Shown here: positions 44,001 to 51,868 of the stretch, in pieces
Layout: every line of letters begins with the position of its first letter
Numbering within the stretch: position 1 is the first letter of the stretch
NCBI RefSeq assembly: GCF_004011175.1
Contig: NZ_RQXX01000003.1
Span: forward strand, 558,001 to 622,000
Length of the DNA: 64,000 bases
From: Mesobaculum littorinae
GTDB taxonomy: Bacteria; Pseudomonadota; Alphaproteobacteria; Rhodobacterales; Rhodobacteraceae
Direction of reading: 5' to 3'
The notes under the pieces: model-generated
Seen by the model: the letters and a program-made list of their open reading frames with translations, nothing else
Databases searched by the model: none
Told to the model about the DNA's origin: nothing
Position numbers and translations under genes: made by a program

Positions 44001-46815
44001 TGCGCAGGTCGTCGCGGGCGACCTGTCGCGCCTTCAGGCGCTGGCGGGCCGGCCGCTTGCGGGGGCGCTGAACCTCGACCTGTCGGGGTTCGCCGTGACC
44101 GACCTGTCGGCCTTTGACCTGACGGCCGAGGGCACCGCCCGGTCGGTCGAGATCGGGCAGGATCTGGTCGACGGCCTGCTGCAGGGCGACACGGATCTGG
44201 AGATTGCCGCCGCGCGCGACGAAAATGGCATCGAGGTGCCGCAGTTCCGCATCGCGAACCCGCAGATCAGCGCCACTGGCGGCGGCAGTTATGCCCCCGG
44301 CGCGGGCGCCTTCAACGCCGATATCGAGGTCCCCGACGCGGCGCGCATCCTGCCGCAATTGGAAGGTCCGGTGACCCTGACGCTCGATGCCGCCGAAGAG
44401 GGTGGCGCGTGGAATGTCGACCTGTCGGGCGACGGTCTGGGCGCCCAGCTGGCCGCCGACGCGGTGGTCAGCGACCTGCAGGGCGACGCCGCGCCGCGGG
44501 TCGAGGGCACCGCCCGTGTGGTGGCCGAGGATCTGGCCCGGTTCGAGGCCATCGCCGGTCGGCCCCTGTCGGGGTCGCTGAACCTGACCGCCTCGGGTGC
44601 CGCGCGCATCGACGGCAGCGATTTCGACGTGGATATCGAGGGCGCCTCGCGCTCGGTCGAAATCGGGCAGGAGATCGCCGACAACCTTCTGGCGGGCGCG
44701 ACCGAGGTCGATATCGAGGCGCGGCGCAACGACGAGGGCGTCGAGATCCCCGCCTTCCGCATCGCCAACCCGCAGATCCGCGCCACGGGCGAGGGCAGCT
44801 ATGCCCCGGGTGCCGGCGCGATCACGGCCGAGCTGGTGCTGGCCGACGCCGGTGACGTGGTCCAGGGCCTGTCCGGTCCGCTGAACGCCGACCTGTCGGC
44901 CGAGGAAACCGGCGGCGCATGGTCCGTCACGCTGGATGCCGAGGGGCTGGCCACGATCATCGAGGCGGCAGTCCGGATCAGCGAGATCGACACAGGTACG
45001 CCGCTGGTCGACGGGACGGTCCGCCTGACCGCGCGCGACCTGGCGCGGTTCCGCGCGGTCGCGGGCCTGCCCCTGTCGGGTGGCCTGCAGGCCGAGGCGC
45101 GGGGCCAGATGCGCAGCGACCTGTCGCGCTTCGACGTGACGCTCGATGCCACGGGCACGAACCTCGGGATCGGGCAGGCCGAGGTCGACCGCATCCTTGG
45201 CGGGCAGACGCAGATCGACCTCAGCGCCAGCCGCGACGCTGCGGACGCCCCGATCCGCATCGCCCGTGCGGTGGTCGATACCGGGCTTCTGGACGTCAGC
45301 GCCTCGGGTCAGCTGGGGGCGGGTGGCAGCGGTGTCGAGTTCGACGCGCGCCTGACCGACATCTCGCCCTTCGTCGACGGCTTTTCGGGCGCCGTGACCG
45401 CCGACGGGCGCCTTGCCCAGACGGGCGACGGCTACCGGATCGACGTCACGGCAACCGGACCGGGGGGCACCGACGCCCGGATCGCGGGGACGGCCGCGGG
45501 CGATTTCTCGACCCTCGATCTGGATATCGACGGCACGGCCCCGCTGGCGTTGGCGAACCGGTTCACGACGCCCAATTCGCTGGACGGGAGCGTCAGCTTC
45601 GATCTGGCGCTGAACGGCGCGCCGGGGCTCGACGCGCTGTCGGGCCGGGTCACCACATCCGGCGCGCGGGCGGTCGTCCCTTCGGTCAGCGTGGTGCTGG
45701 AGAATATCGGCGCCACGGTCACGCTGCAGAACGGCACCGCACGGGTGCAGGCGCAGGCGGACAAGCAGACGGGCGGTGGCCTGACTGCGCAGGGCAGCAT
45801 CGGCCTGTCGGGCAACCTGCCTGCCGACCTGACGATCGACCTGGCGCGGTTCGACCTGACCGATCCCAACCTCTATGAAACCGCGGTGAACGGGAGGGTG
45901 ACGATCAACGGCCCGCTGGCAGGTGGCGCCACCATCGCCGGGCGGCTGTCGCTGGGTCAGACCGAGGTGCGGATCCCCTCGACCGGGCTGGGCGCCACCG
46001 GGCCCATCCCGGAGGACCTCGTGCACCTGAACGAACCCGCCGAAGTACGCGCGACCCGCTCCCGGGCCGGGCTGATCCAAGAGCCGGGCGAAGGCGGGTC
46101 GGGCGGCGGCGCCTCGGTCGCCTATCCGCTGGATATCGAGATCGTCGCCGACAATCAGATCTTCGTGCGGGGGCGGGGCCTGGATGCTGAGCTGGGCGGC
46201 GCGCTGGCGCTGACCGGTACCACCGCCAACGTTATCCCGGCGGGCAGCTTCGAGCTGATCCGCGGGCGGCTCGACATCCTGGGCCAGCGGCTGACGCTGG
46301 ACGAGGGCACGATCACCCTGCAGGGCGATTTCACGCCCTATATCCGGCTTGTCGCCTCGACTGACCAAGGCGACGTGACGGTGCAGATCGTGGTCGAGGG
46401 TCCGGCGCTGGAGCCCGACATTGACTTCCTCTCGCAGCCGCAGCTGCCCGAGGAAGAGGTGCTGGCGCGGCTGATCTTCGGCCGGTCGCTGACCTCGATC
46501 TCGCCCTTGCAGGCGGCGCAGCTGGCCTCGGCCGTGGCGACGCTGGCCGGGCGCGGCGGCGACGGCGTGGTGGGCAACCTGCGGCAGAACTTCGGGCTGG
46601 ATGATCTCGACGTCACCACCGACGAAGAGGGCAACCCGGCGGTGCGCGCGGGTGCCTACCTGAACGAAAACGTCTATACCGACGTGACGGTGAATGCCGA
46701 AGGACAGGCCGAGCTGAACCTGAACCTCGATGTCACCCGGTCGCTGACCGTACGCGGCGGCGTGTCGAACGAAGGCGGCACCAGCCTGGGCGTGTTCTTC
46801 GAGCGCGATTACTGA
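41008..46815 (+). CDS. tamB: Translocation and assembly module protein TamB
   Basis: A 1935-aa AsmA-like/TamB protein with an N-terminal signal-anchor (FLAPLALTLAVALPAQP). The body is a long series of amphipathic beta strands with regularly spaced Gly/Asp, consistent with the hydrophobic-groove beta-taco that bridges the periplasm. Residues about 505-1515 consist of around six tandem ~170-aa repeats. The C-terminal DUF490 domain is clear: ILGQRLTLDEGTITLQGDF, LPEEEVLARLIFGRSLTSIS, and the final FFERDY. It works with TamA, encoded directly upstream. Confidence 0.95.
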   Translation: MSTLRKFLAPLALTLAVALPAQPVLSQDDDEDGGGFLENLIEDNLSSAGREVRIRGFEGALSSRATIAELSISDDEGVWLTLRDAVLDWNRSALLRGRLEVEELSAASIDLPRLPQAGGTQPPPAEAQPFSLPDLPVSVVIETLDIERVALGEPLFGEAAEIALNGSARLAGGEGEAQLAVERLDAEGALTFEGSYANDTGELVLDLSLQEGADGIAANLLDLPGRPSVALSVAGEGPVSDFTADIQLATDGEDRIAGTVSVASEEGEDGTTRSFAADIGGDIAPVFSPQFRPFFGPDIQLEVQGASYPGGRVEIPELSLTAQSLTLQGRIAVGADGLPDVIDVEGRIADQGGAPVLLPVGQDLRVQGVDLDIAFDAARGEDWQALIAIDALDTATADIGDLRLEGTGRIGTTDAGAQTVTADFDFAAEELSLADGGAQAALGDAITGDAAIRWTAGAPVTLDRLALSGDSFELTGEGAVDATGEGTDITLDADLAARDLSAFSALAGRPLSGGAQLSLDLTYGLLQGRFDVALDGTTTDLSLSQPALDRLLAGETTLTLRADRDETGTRVETLSLQSPALQVAGEADLTSQDAFVSLNVDVPDAAALDPRATGAANVDFEATLEQGLWQYTLDAGGLQATVDAEGQITVTEDQPLRIQSQADIAAADLSLFSDLTGRPLAGSVDVAANGYALSDLSAFDIGLDGTLQSVEVGIPQADNLLQGETVLSGSARRDETGIIVPGVTVENPQLTLAGEGRYAEGESRADAQFRLSDAGLLLPELTGAVTADVQAREIAEGWNVVAQAAGLGATVDADVEITELSSDAPRVTGRADVTAEDLARFAPLAGRPLEGAVDLTLDGGARTDLSEFDLAIDGSSADIAIGQDIVDGLMQGRTQIAVTAARAGEQFDLPRLHIENPQIRATGEGSYAPDGGSIDADIDIADAARILPELEGPVTLDLRADAAEEVWTVDLDAEGLGARITADARVSDLRATPRVEGDAQVVAGDLSRLQALAGRPLAGALNLDLSGFAVTDLSAFDLTAEGTARSVEIGQDLVDGLLQGDTDLEIAAARDENGIEVPQFRIANPQISATGGGSYAPGAGAFNADIEVPDAARILPQLEGPVTLTLDAAEEGGAWNVDLSGDGLGAQLAADAVVSDLQGDAAPRVEGTARVVAEDLARFEAIAGRPLSGSLNLTASGAARIDGSDFDVDIEGASRSVEIGQEIADNLLAGATEVDIEARRNDEGVEIPAFRIANPQIRATGEGSYAPGAGAITAELVLADAGDVVQGLSGPLNADLSAEETGGAWSVTLDAEGLATIIEAAVRISEIDTGTPLVDGTVRLTARDLARFRAVAGLPLSGGLQAEARGQMRSDLSRFDVTLDATGTNLGIGQAEVDRILGGQTQIDLSASRDAADAPIRIARAVVDTGLLDVSASGQLGAGGSGVEFDARLTDISPFVDGFSGAVTADGRLAQTGDGYRIDVTATGPGGTDARIAGTAAGDFSTLDLDIDGTAPLALANRFTTPNSLDGSVSFDLALNGAPGLDALSGRVTTSGARAVVPSVSVVLENIGATVTLQNGTARVQAQADKQTGGGLTAQGSIGLSGNLPADLTIDLARFDLTDPNLYETAVNGRVTINGPLAGGATIAGRLSLGQTEVRIPSTGLGATGPIPEDLVHLNEPAEVRATRSRAGLIQEPGEGGSGGGASVAYPLDIEIVADNQIFVRGRGLDAELGGALALTGTTANVIPAGSFELIRGRLDILGQRLTLDEGTITLQGDFTPYIRLVASTDQGDVTVQIVVEGPALEPDIDFLSQPQLPEEEVLARLIFGRSLTSISPLQAAQLASAVATLAGRGGDGVVGNLRQNFGLDDLDVTTDEEGNPAVRAGAYLNENVYTDVTVNAEGQAELNLNLDVTRSLTVRGGVSNEGGTSLGVFFERDY
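42520..45560 (+). repeat. About six tandem ~510-bp repeats within tamB
   Basis: The anchor AGRPLxG recurs near 42525, 43036, 43540, 44041, 44551 and 45061, giving intervals of about 501-511 bp. Each unit encodes the order GRPLxG - DLSxFDxxxxG - IGQxxxDxLLxG - NPQIxATGEGSYAP - LPxLEGPVT - AEGLGA. Similarity reaches DNA level: a 41-nt stretch at 43753-43793 is identical at 44767-44807, two units away. The outer units are more diverged. Confidence 0.85.
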
Positions 46816-46868
46816 CCGCGCACACCGACGTGGCGGAACCCGAGGGCGCAGCCGATGGTTGCGCCCTC

Positions 46869-47501
46869 ATGACATATCGCCTGACCCGCCTTCTAAACCT
46901 GACCGTTGCCGCCGGCGACGACCGGTATCCTGTCCGCACCCTGCTTTGCGATCCCGCGGGCTGGCGGCTACGGCACGCCGCGCTCGACATCGGGGGATGG
47001 TGGAACCGGCACGACGTTGTGGTTTCCCTGTCGCGCCTGGGCCGGATCGACGCGGCCGAGGGTCTTTGGCACGCGCCTGAACTGACGCGGGACGAGATCG
47101 AGGCCGCGGCCCGCTGGTCGGGCGAGGGCGCGCCGCTGGAGGGCCTGTCGCTATGGCCGCCGCTGATCGTCGGTCCCTTCGGTGGTACCTATGCGCCGCT
47201 TCTGATGCAGTCGCTCTGGAACGAAGAAATGGCCGACGTGCCCGAGAGCGAGGCCGAGCCTCCCAGCCACCGCACTGACGCCCGCGACTGGATCGGGCGC
47301 GATGCCTTTGGCGACGACGGCCTTCTGGGCCGGATCGAGGATGTGGAAGTCACGGAGGATACCTATCGCTTCGTCGCGGTCGTGATCGGCGGCGAGGGGA
47401 TGGAGACGGGGCGCACGGTCCCCCTGACTGCGCTGCGCTACCTGGCCGACCAGGGCCACGCGGTGTTCGACCTGGACCGGGCGGCGCTGGCCGCGATGTG
47501 A
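46869..47501 (+). CDS. Double PRC-barrel domain protein
   Basis: A 210-aa cytoplasmic protein with two PRC-barrel-like halves. The first (residues about 15-80: YPVRTLLCDPAGWRLRHAALDIGGWW, then VVVSLSRLGRIDAAEGLW) and the second (GLLGRIEDVEVTEDTYRFVAVVIGGE, then RTVPLTALRYL) follow the strand pattern of PRC proteins from photosynthetic and rRNA-processing contexts. Start ATG 46869 gives the compact form; GTG 46830 would add 13 residues. It converges on the amidotransferase gene. Role unknown. Confidence 0.78.
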   Translation: MTYRLTRLLNLTVAAGDDRYPVRTLLCDPAGWRLRHAALDIGGWWNRHDVVVSLSRLGRIDAAEGLWHAPELTRDEIEAAARWSGEGAPLEGLSLWPPLIVGPFGGTYAPLLMQSLWNEEMADVPESEAEPPSHRTDARDWIGRDAFGDDGLLGRIEDVEVTEDTYRFVAVVIGGEGMETGRTVPLTALRYLADQGHAVFDLDRAALAAM

Positions 47502-47564
47502 CGCCACGGGCGAGGCGCACGCGCCGCCGCGTCCTTCGCCTCCATCCCTGTCCCCCTTCTCGCC

Positions 47565-48284
47565 TCAGGCCCCGGCGAGGTCGCTGACCACGGGAAGCTG
47601 GTTCCTTGCCTCGCGCCCGGCTCGGGCGGCGGCCACCAGGGCGCGAAACAGGGCCCTTTGACGATAGGCGTAGAACAGGTGTTCGGGGTGCCATTGGACG
47701 CCCAGGGCAAAGGGTTCCTCTACCCGCTCGACCGCCTGCACCATGCCGCCGGTGTCACGGGCGGCAATGCGCAGGCCAGCGCCCAGCTCCTTCACCGCCT
47801 GGGAATGCAGGGCATTCACACGCATCGGCCGCACGCCGGCCAGGCGGCCAAGACGGGTGTCGGGCACGATCTCGATCTCTTTGCGCGGCAAAATCGTCCA
47901 GTGCCGGTCGCTGGCCGTGTAAACGCCGTAGGCATCTTCGTGCAGGGTGCCCCCCAGTGCGACGTTCAGCATCTGTGCGCCGCGGCAGATCCCCAGCACC
48001 GGCTTGCCGCGCGCCATCGCCTCTTCGACCAGGCATTGCTCCATCGCGTCGCGGTCGGGGTCCAGCCGGGCCGAGGTGATGATCTCGCCACCATAAAGAT
48101 CGGGCGAGATGTCGTCGCCCCCGCCGATGATGAGGCCGTCGACCGTGGCAATGTCCGAAGGCCGTCCGGCGACCCACCGCACGCCGCGCCCGCCGGCCAG
48201 CCAGAGGTTCAGCGCGACGAGCGGGAAGATCCGCCAGCCCGATTGCCGCGAGGTGGTGACGCCGATCAGCGGACGTTCGGTCAT
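47565..48284 (-). CDS. Class I glutamine amidotransferase-like gamma-glutamyl hydrolase (PuuD-like)
   Basis: A 239-aa protein of the gamma-glutamyl-gamma-aminobutyrate hydrolase (peptidase C26) family. The nucleophile elbow is GICRGAQMLN and the His-Glu pair is in GVQWHPEHL. IIGGGDDISPDLYGG is typical of the family. Such enzymes cleave gamma-glutamyl amide bonds. Its ATG overlaps the amidoligase stop by 4 bp, so the two are almost certainly made together: one would form and the other break an amide or isopeptide bond. It is the last gene of the possible stress operon. Confidence 0.9.
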   Translation of the reverse strand: MTERPLIGVTTSRQSGWRIFPLVALNLWLAGGRGVRWVAGRPSDIATVDGLIIGGGDDISPDLYGGEIITSARLDPDRDAMEQCLVEEAMARGKPVLGICRGAQMLNVALGGTLHEDAYGVYTASDRHWTILPRKEIEIVPDTRLGRLAGVRPMRVNALHSQAVKELGAGLRIAARDTGGMVQAVERVEEPFALGVQWHPEHLFYAYRQRALFRALVAAARAGREARNQLPVVSDLAGA

Positions 48285-49273
48285 GAGGCGGTCAGCCCCT
48301 GCGGAATGCCCAGGATGTCGGATACGGTCAGCGCCCAGTTTCCCCGGCCGAAGGGCAACCGGCGGGACCGGTACTTGCGCCACCCGTCCGCCAGGGCGTC
48401 AAGCGCCGCGGGATCGGCCGCCACGCGTTCGACACGCACCCAGCGGTTCCATTCGCGGGTGACCGACCAGTCGGGGTCGTCGATGCGGCAGTCGGGCAGG
48501 CGATAGTGATAGGCTGGGCGGGCCTTGATCGAGCTGGCGCCATCGACTTCGTTCTGCACCCGGTCGGGGGCGAGGTGGCGGATCAGCGGCAGCATGTCCA
48601 ACCCGCGATTGCGCGACGGCGTCAGCCGCAGGTACGTGTCGATCAGCGATTTCATGTCCCACCCGGCGGCGTCGGGCGCGGCAAGCGCATCGACGAAGCG
48701 GGCCGGGTAGGGGTCGACGAAAGGCAGGATCCGCCGCGAGGCGTCGATCGGATCTGCGCGTCGCAGCCATGCCTCCATCAATGCGAAGGCCCGCAGGGTG
48801 GGCAGCACCCCGTCGACGCCCAGTCCCGCGGCCGTCACGTTGAGATGCACGCCGAAGCCCAGGAAGGCGCCATCGCGCGTGCCGGTGGCCCCGGCGGCGC
48901 GCAGGGCGCGGCAGAAGGCGTCCACGTGCACCAGATCGGTGGGCAGGATCGGGTCGGTCACGAATTCTACCGGGATCACGCCGCGTCCCATATCCAGTCC
49001 CCGGCGCACCAGTTCGGTCTGCGCATGGTCTTTCAGCGCCGTGTCCAGCATGACTTGAAGATCGCCGATGCTGGTATCGGTCACCGCGAATTCGTAGCCG
49101 GCCGTCCGCCGGGCGCTGCCGCCCAGAACCTGGGTCGCGATGCCGGCCAGCCGCTCCTCGGTCAGGCCACCGCACTCGACCTCGACCCCCACGCGACGCG
49201 GGTTACCCTCCGCGTCCTGGGGATGCGGCAGCAGGGCGACGGGGGGCAGGTCTGGAAGATGCGGGGCGTCCAT
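48281..49273 (-). CDS. Amidoligase family protein (COOH-NH2 ligase type)
   Basis: A 330-aa protein of the putative amidoligase family (PF12224), an ATP-grasp/glutamine synthetase-like fold. The N-terminal VGVEVECGG carries the paired Glu residues for metal binding. FLGFGVHLNVTA contributes the HxN motif, and a charged C-terminus includes KARPAYHYRLPD and REWNRWVRVER. These enzymes are predicted to ligate amino groups onto carboxylates, making peptide tags or modified metabolites. The start at 49273 is 46 bp after the stop of the stress kinase gene, on the same strand. Substrates are unknown. Confidence 0.86.
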   Translation of the reverse strand: MDAPHLPDLPPVALLPHPQDAEGNPRRVGVEVECGGLTEERLAGIATQVLGGSARRTAGYEFAVTDTSIGDLQVMLDTALKDHAQTELVRRGLDMGRGVIPVEFVTDPILPTDLVHVDAFCRALRAAGATGTRDGAFLGFGVHLNVTAAGLGVDGVLPTLRAFALMEAWLRRADPIDASRRILPFVDPYPARFVDALAAPDAAGWDMKSLIDTYLRLTPSRNRGLDMLPLIRHLAPDRVQNEVDGASSIKARPAYHYRLPDCRIDDPDWSVTREWNRWVRVERVAADPAALDALADGWRKYRSRRLPFGRGNWALTVSDILGIPQGLTAS

Positions 49274-49319
49274 GCCGGGCAAACTTCTGCGCAGGCGCGG
49301 CGGTTCCCCGCCGGGCCGG

Positions 49320-51065
49320 TCAGATGTCCTTGGTCGCCTCGGAAAAGTCGCTGGGCGTGAAGTTGACCCGGACGGAGTAAAGGTCATCCGTCTGCTCGGT
49401 ATCGGTCTGGGCGCCCAGCTGCATGGTGAAGGCGGCCATCAACTGGCTGCCCAGGCCGGACCTTTCGTTGCCCACCTCGGTCTTGACCGGGTCGCCGATG
49501 GTGTTCTGCACCAGCATCGTCGCGGTCCCGTCCTCCTGGTTGGTCAGCGCGACGCGGATCCACGGCTTGCCATTCGTGCCCTCGCCCGCGGGACGGCCCA
49601 GGTATTTCAGCGCGTTGGTCATCGATTCCGTCAGCAGAAGCGCAAGGGGCACCGCCTGGTCGGGGTAGAGCGTCACCGGGTCGAGCTCGACCGAAAAGCC
49701 GATGTTGGACCCCGCCGGAATACCGCTGACCGCCAGCTGATTGGCGATTTCGGACAGCAGTTCGTCGGCCGAGACCTGCGACAGCGCCGTCGCCTGGTAA
49801 AGCGACCGGTGGATCGCGGCGAGGCCCATCACCCGGTCCTGCAGACGGCGCAGCACGAACCGCGTTTCGTCGTTGCGCGACTTGCGGATCTGCATGTTGG
49901 TGATCGACGCGATAAGCTGAAGGTTGTTCTTCACCCGGTGGTGGACCTCCTTCAGCAGGACGTCCTTTTCGTGCAGGTTGTTTTCAAGATCGGCCTCGTC
50001 GCGGATGATCCGGTCGGTCATGTAGACGAAGGCTTCTGTCACTTCGCGCAGCTCGGCGGGCATGTCGTCCAGCCGCGGTTCGCTCAGCAACCGCCGGGTC
50101 GAGGTGAAGACGCGGATGCGGTGCCGCAGCGACCGGATATGCCGGATCACCAGCGAATGGACGGCGAAATAGGCCACGGCCAGCGAACAGGCCCACATCA
50201 GCAGCGGAAACGCCACCGCGGTCGAGGCGTGCAGCTTGGCGCTGCCCAGCCGTGCGGGGGGCCAGACGGCAAGAACGTAGACCTGGTCCCGCAGCAGGGG
50301 AGCGACGGTATAGACCTGCTCCACCCCCGAGACGTCGACGTCGGTGAAGATCGCCGCGTTTTCAGTCTGCAGCGCCGAAAGCGACCGGTTGGCGGGCAGA
50401 CGGTCCGGCGCGGTGTCGAGCCCGCGGTCGGAGGTCAGGATCTGGCCCTCGTTGTTGAAGGTCATGATGTCGCGCGGGGCGGTGTGGCTGAACATCTCGG
50501 GCCGGATGGGCAACGCCGTGTGCGGCACCGACAGCGCGAGATAGCCGTAAAGTTCGTCATCGAGGTCGATCGGCTGGCGGATCACGACGACCGATTCATC
50601 CGAAATCGAGGGGTTGCCCACGGCGTTGACCGACCGCACCGGAGAGGCCGCGAAGGCCTGGTACCCGGCCGAACCCGAGACGTCGGCGTCGACCCCGCGC
50701 GATCCGCAGACCACGACCCCGTCGGACAGGCGCACGACGCCCGCAAAGGACAGCCGGCCGTTCTCTTCGACCAGTTCGCTCAGGAGGACGGAGCATTCGT
50801 CGGGCGTGTCGAGGGTGGGTTCTATGACCGACGCGATGTTTTGTGCCGAGCTGAGGGTGCCGGCGATCAGGTCACGCTCGGCCAGGGCCGCATCCATCGT
50901 CTCGCCCAGCAGCCCGGCCTCGATCCGGGCATTCGCCTCGTCGATCATGCGATAGGTCTGCGCGATCGCGATCAGCCCCACGGGAAGCAACGCCACCCCG
51001 AGCAGCAGCACGAGCCGGACATCAAGCCTGTCGAGCTTGGCGAACCCCAGACCGCCCGGAACCAT
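49320..51065 (-). CDS. Membrane HWE/HisKA_2 sensor kinase of the general stress response
   Basis: A 581-aa kinase. Helix 1 (about residues 15-38, RLVLLLGVALLPVGLIAIAQTY) and helix 2 (about 290-315, FPLLMWACSLAVAYFAVHSL) flank a ~250-residue periplasmic sensor of dCACHE-like size. A HAMP-like linker and HisKA_2 domain follow: EVHHRVKNNLQLIASI (H376), then an HWE-type ATPase (LALLLTESMTNALKY). Its ATG shares one base with the ecfG stop (TGATG), indicating coupled translation. By position and class it should phosphorylate PhyR under stress; the periplasmic ligand is unknown. Confidence 0.9.
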   Translation of the reverse strand: MVPGGLGFAKLDRLDVRLVLLLGVALLPVGLIAIAQTYRMIDEANARIEAGLLGETMDAALAERDLIAGTLSSAQNIASVIEPTLDTPDECSVLLSELVEENGRLSFAGVVRLSDGVVVCGSRGVDADVSGSAGYQAFAASPVRSVNAVGNPSISDESVVVIRQPIDLDDELYGYLALSVPHTALPIRPEMFSHTAPRDIMTFNNEGQILTSDRGLDTAPDRLPANRSLSALQTENAAIFTDVDVSGVEQVYTVAPLLRDQVYVLAVWPPARLGSAKLHASTAVAFPLLMWACSLAVAYFAVHSLVIRHIRSLRHRIRVFTSTRRLLSEPRLDDMPAELREVTEAFVYMTDRIIRDEADLENNLHEKDVLLKEVHHRVKNNLQLIASITNMQIRKSRNDETRFVLRRLQDRVMGLAAIHRSLYQATALSQVSADELLSEIANQLAVSGIPAGSNIGFSVELDPVTLYPDQAVPLALLLTESMTNALKYLGRPAGEGTNGKPWIRVALTNQEDGTATMLVQNTIGDPVKTEVGNERSGLGSQLMAAFTMQLGAQTDTEQTDDLYSVRVNFTPSDFSEATKDI

Positions 51066-51622
51066 CAGCGGCTCGACGTCGGCGCGCTCATCACCGAAGC
51101 GCTCATCGAATCCGAAATGGTGGGATCCTCGCCCTCGGCAAGATGCAGAAGCTCGGCCAGCCGCTTGCGTCCGCGGTTGGCGCGCGACTTGATCGTGCCG
51201 ATGGCACAGCCGCACATGTCGGCGGCCTCTTCGTAGGAAAAGCCGGACGCGCCAACCAGGATCAGCGCCTCGCGCTGTTCGTCGGGCAGCTTTTCGAAGG
51301 CGACGCGGAAATCGTTCAGGGCCAGGCGCCCGTCATGCGCGGGCTTTTCCGACAGCGACGCGGCAAGCACACCGTCGACATCGGCGACCTCGCGCTTGGC
51401 CTTGCGGCGGGAAGAGTAGAACGCGTTGCGCTGGATCGTGAAGAGCCAGGCGCGCAGGTTCGTGCCGACCTGGAACGAATTGATGTTCTTCCAGGCCTTT
51501 TCGATGGTATCCTGCACGAGGTCGTCGGCCCCGGCCGAGTTCCGTGTCAGTGACATTGCAAAGGCGCGCAGCGCGGGCAGATGGTCGACCAGCTCGTCAC
51601 GCGGGTCTTTGTTACTTTTCAT
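51065..51622 (-). CDS. ecfG: General stress response sigma factor EcfG
   Basis: A 185-aa ECF sigma factor. Region 2 covers FAMSLTRNSAGADDLVQDTIEKAW ... NLRAWLFTIQRNAFYS, and region 4 covers FEKLPDEQREALILVGASGFSYEEAADM ... IGTIKSRANRGRKRL. It lies with nepR and opposite phyR, which identifies it as EcfG. NepR holds it inactive until phosphorylated PhyR removes NepR; EcfG then transcribes promoters with GGAAC-N16/17-CGTT. The start overlaps the 3' end of nepR by 11 bp, and an EcfG promoter precedes nepR, implying autoregulation. Confidence 0.96.
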   Translation of the reverse strand: MKSNKDPRDELVDHLPALRAFAMSLTRNSAGADDLVQDTIEKAWKNINSFQVGTNLRAWLFTIQRNAFYSSRRKAKREVADVDGVLAASLSEKPAHDGRLALNDFRVAFEKLPDEQREALILVGASGFSYEEAADMCGCAIGTIKSRANRGRKRLAELLHLAEGEDPTISDSMSASVMSAPTSSR

Positions 51623-51764
51623 TCGGGGTGTCCTGCTCCTTCAACCGTTCAAGAAGATCCTTGAAACGGTCCGGGACGTCGTCATTCGCGATCTCGCGAT
51701 AGACGTGCCGGAGGCTTTCGTCGATTTGCCGCATGACCTTCGACGTGTCTTTCTTCTGGTGCAT
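51612..51764 (-). CDS. nepR: Anti-sigma factor NepR (50 aa)
   Basis: A 50-residue protein, easily missed because of its size. The core MRQIDESLRHVYREI followed by DDVPDRFKDLLERL is the NepR signature, two helices that wrap around EcfG. A Lys-rich N-terminus (MHQKKDTSK) and acidic tail flank it. It binds EcfG in the absence of stress and binds phosphorylated PhyR under stress. The gene overlaps ecfG by 11 bp and starts about 36 bp downstream of the transcription start predicted from the minus-strand EcfG promoter. Confidence 0.95.
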   Translation of the reverse strand: MHQKKDTSKVMRQIDESLRHVYREIANDDVPDRFKDLLERLKEQDTPNEK

Positions 51765-51801
51765 ATAGGACTGCCTGCCCGGCTTTTCTATTTTCGAATC
51801 G

Positions 51802-51826
51802 GGAACAAACGTCGGGCCGGCGCGTT
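51802..51826 (+). promoter_or_regulatory. EcfG-type promoter driving phyR
   Basis: GGAAC (51802-51806), a 16-bp spacer, then CGTT (51823-51826). This matches the alphaproteobacterial general-stress consensus. The predicted start near 51833 lies about 36 bp before the phyR ATG. Confidence 0.9.
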
Positions 51827-51833
51827 CGGTTCC
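51808..51833 (-). promoter_or_regulatory. EcfG-type promoter driving nepR-ecfG
   Basis: On the minus strand GGAAC (51833-51829), a 17-bp spacer, then CGTT (51811-51808). It interlocks with the plus-strand promoter, sharing most of the same 30 bp, so the two polymerase sites overlap. It gives EcfG positive autoregulation. Confidence 0.88.
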
Positions 51834-51868
51834 CGCCTAAAGCAGATAAAGTCAGGGAAAAACAATTC

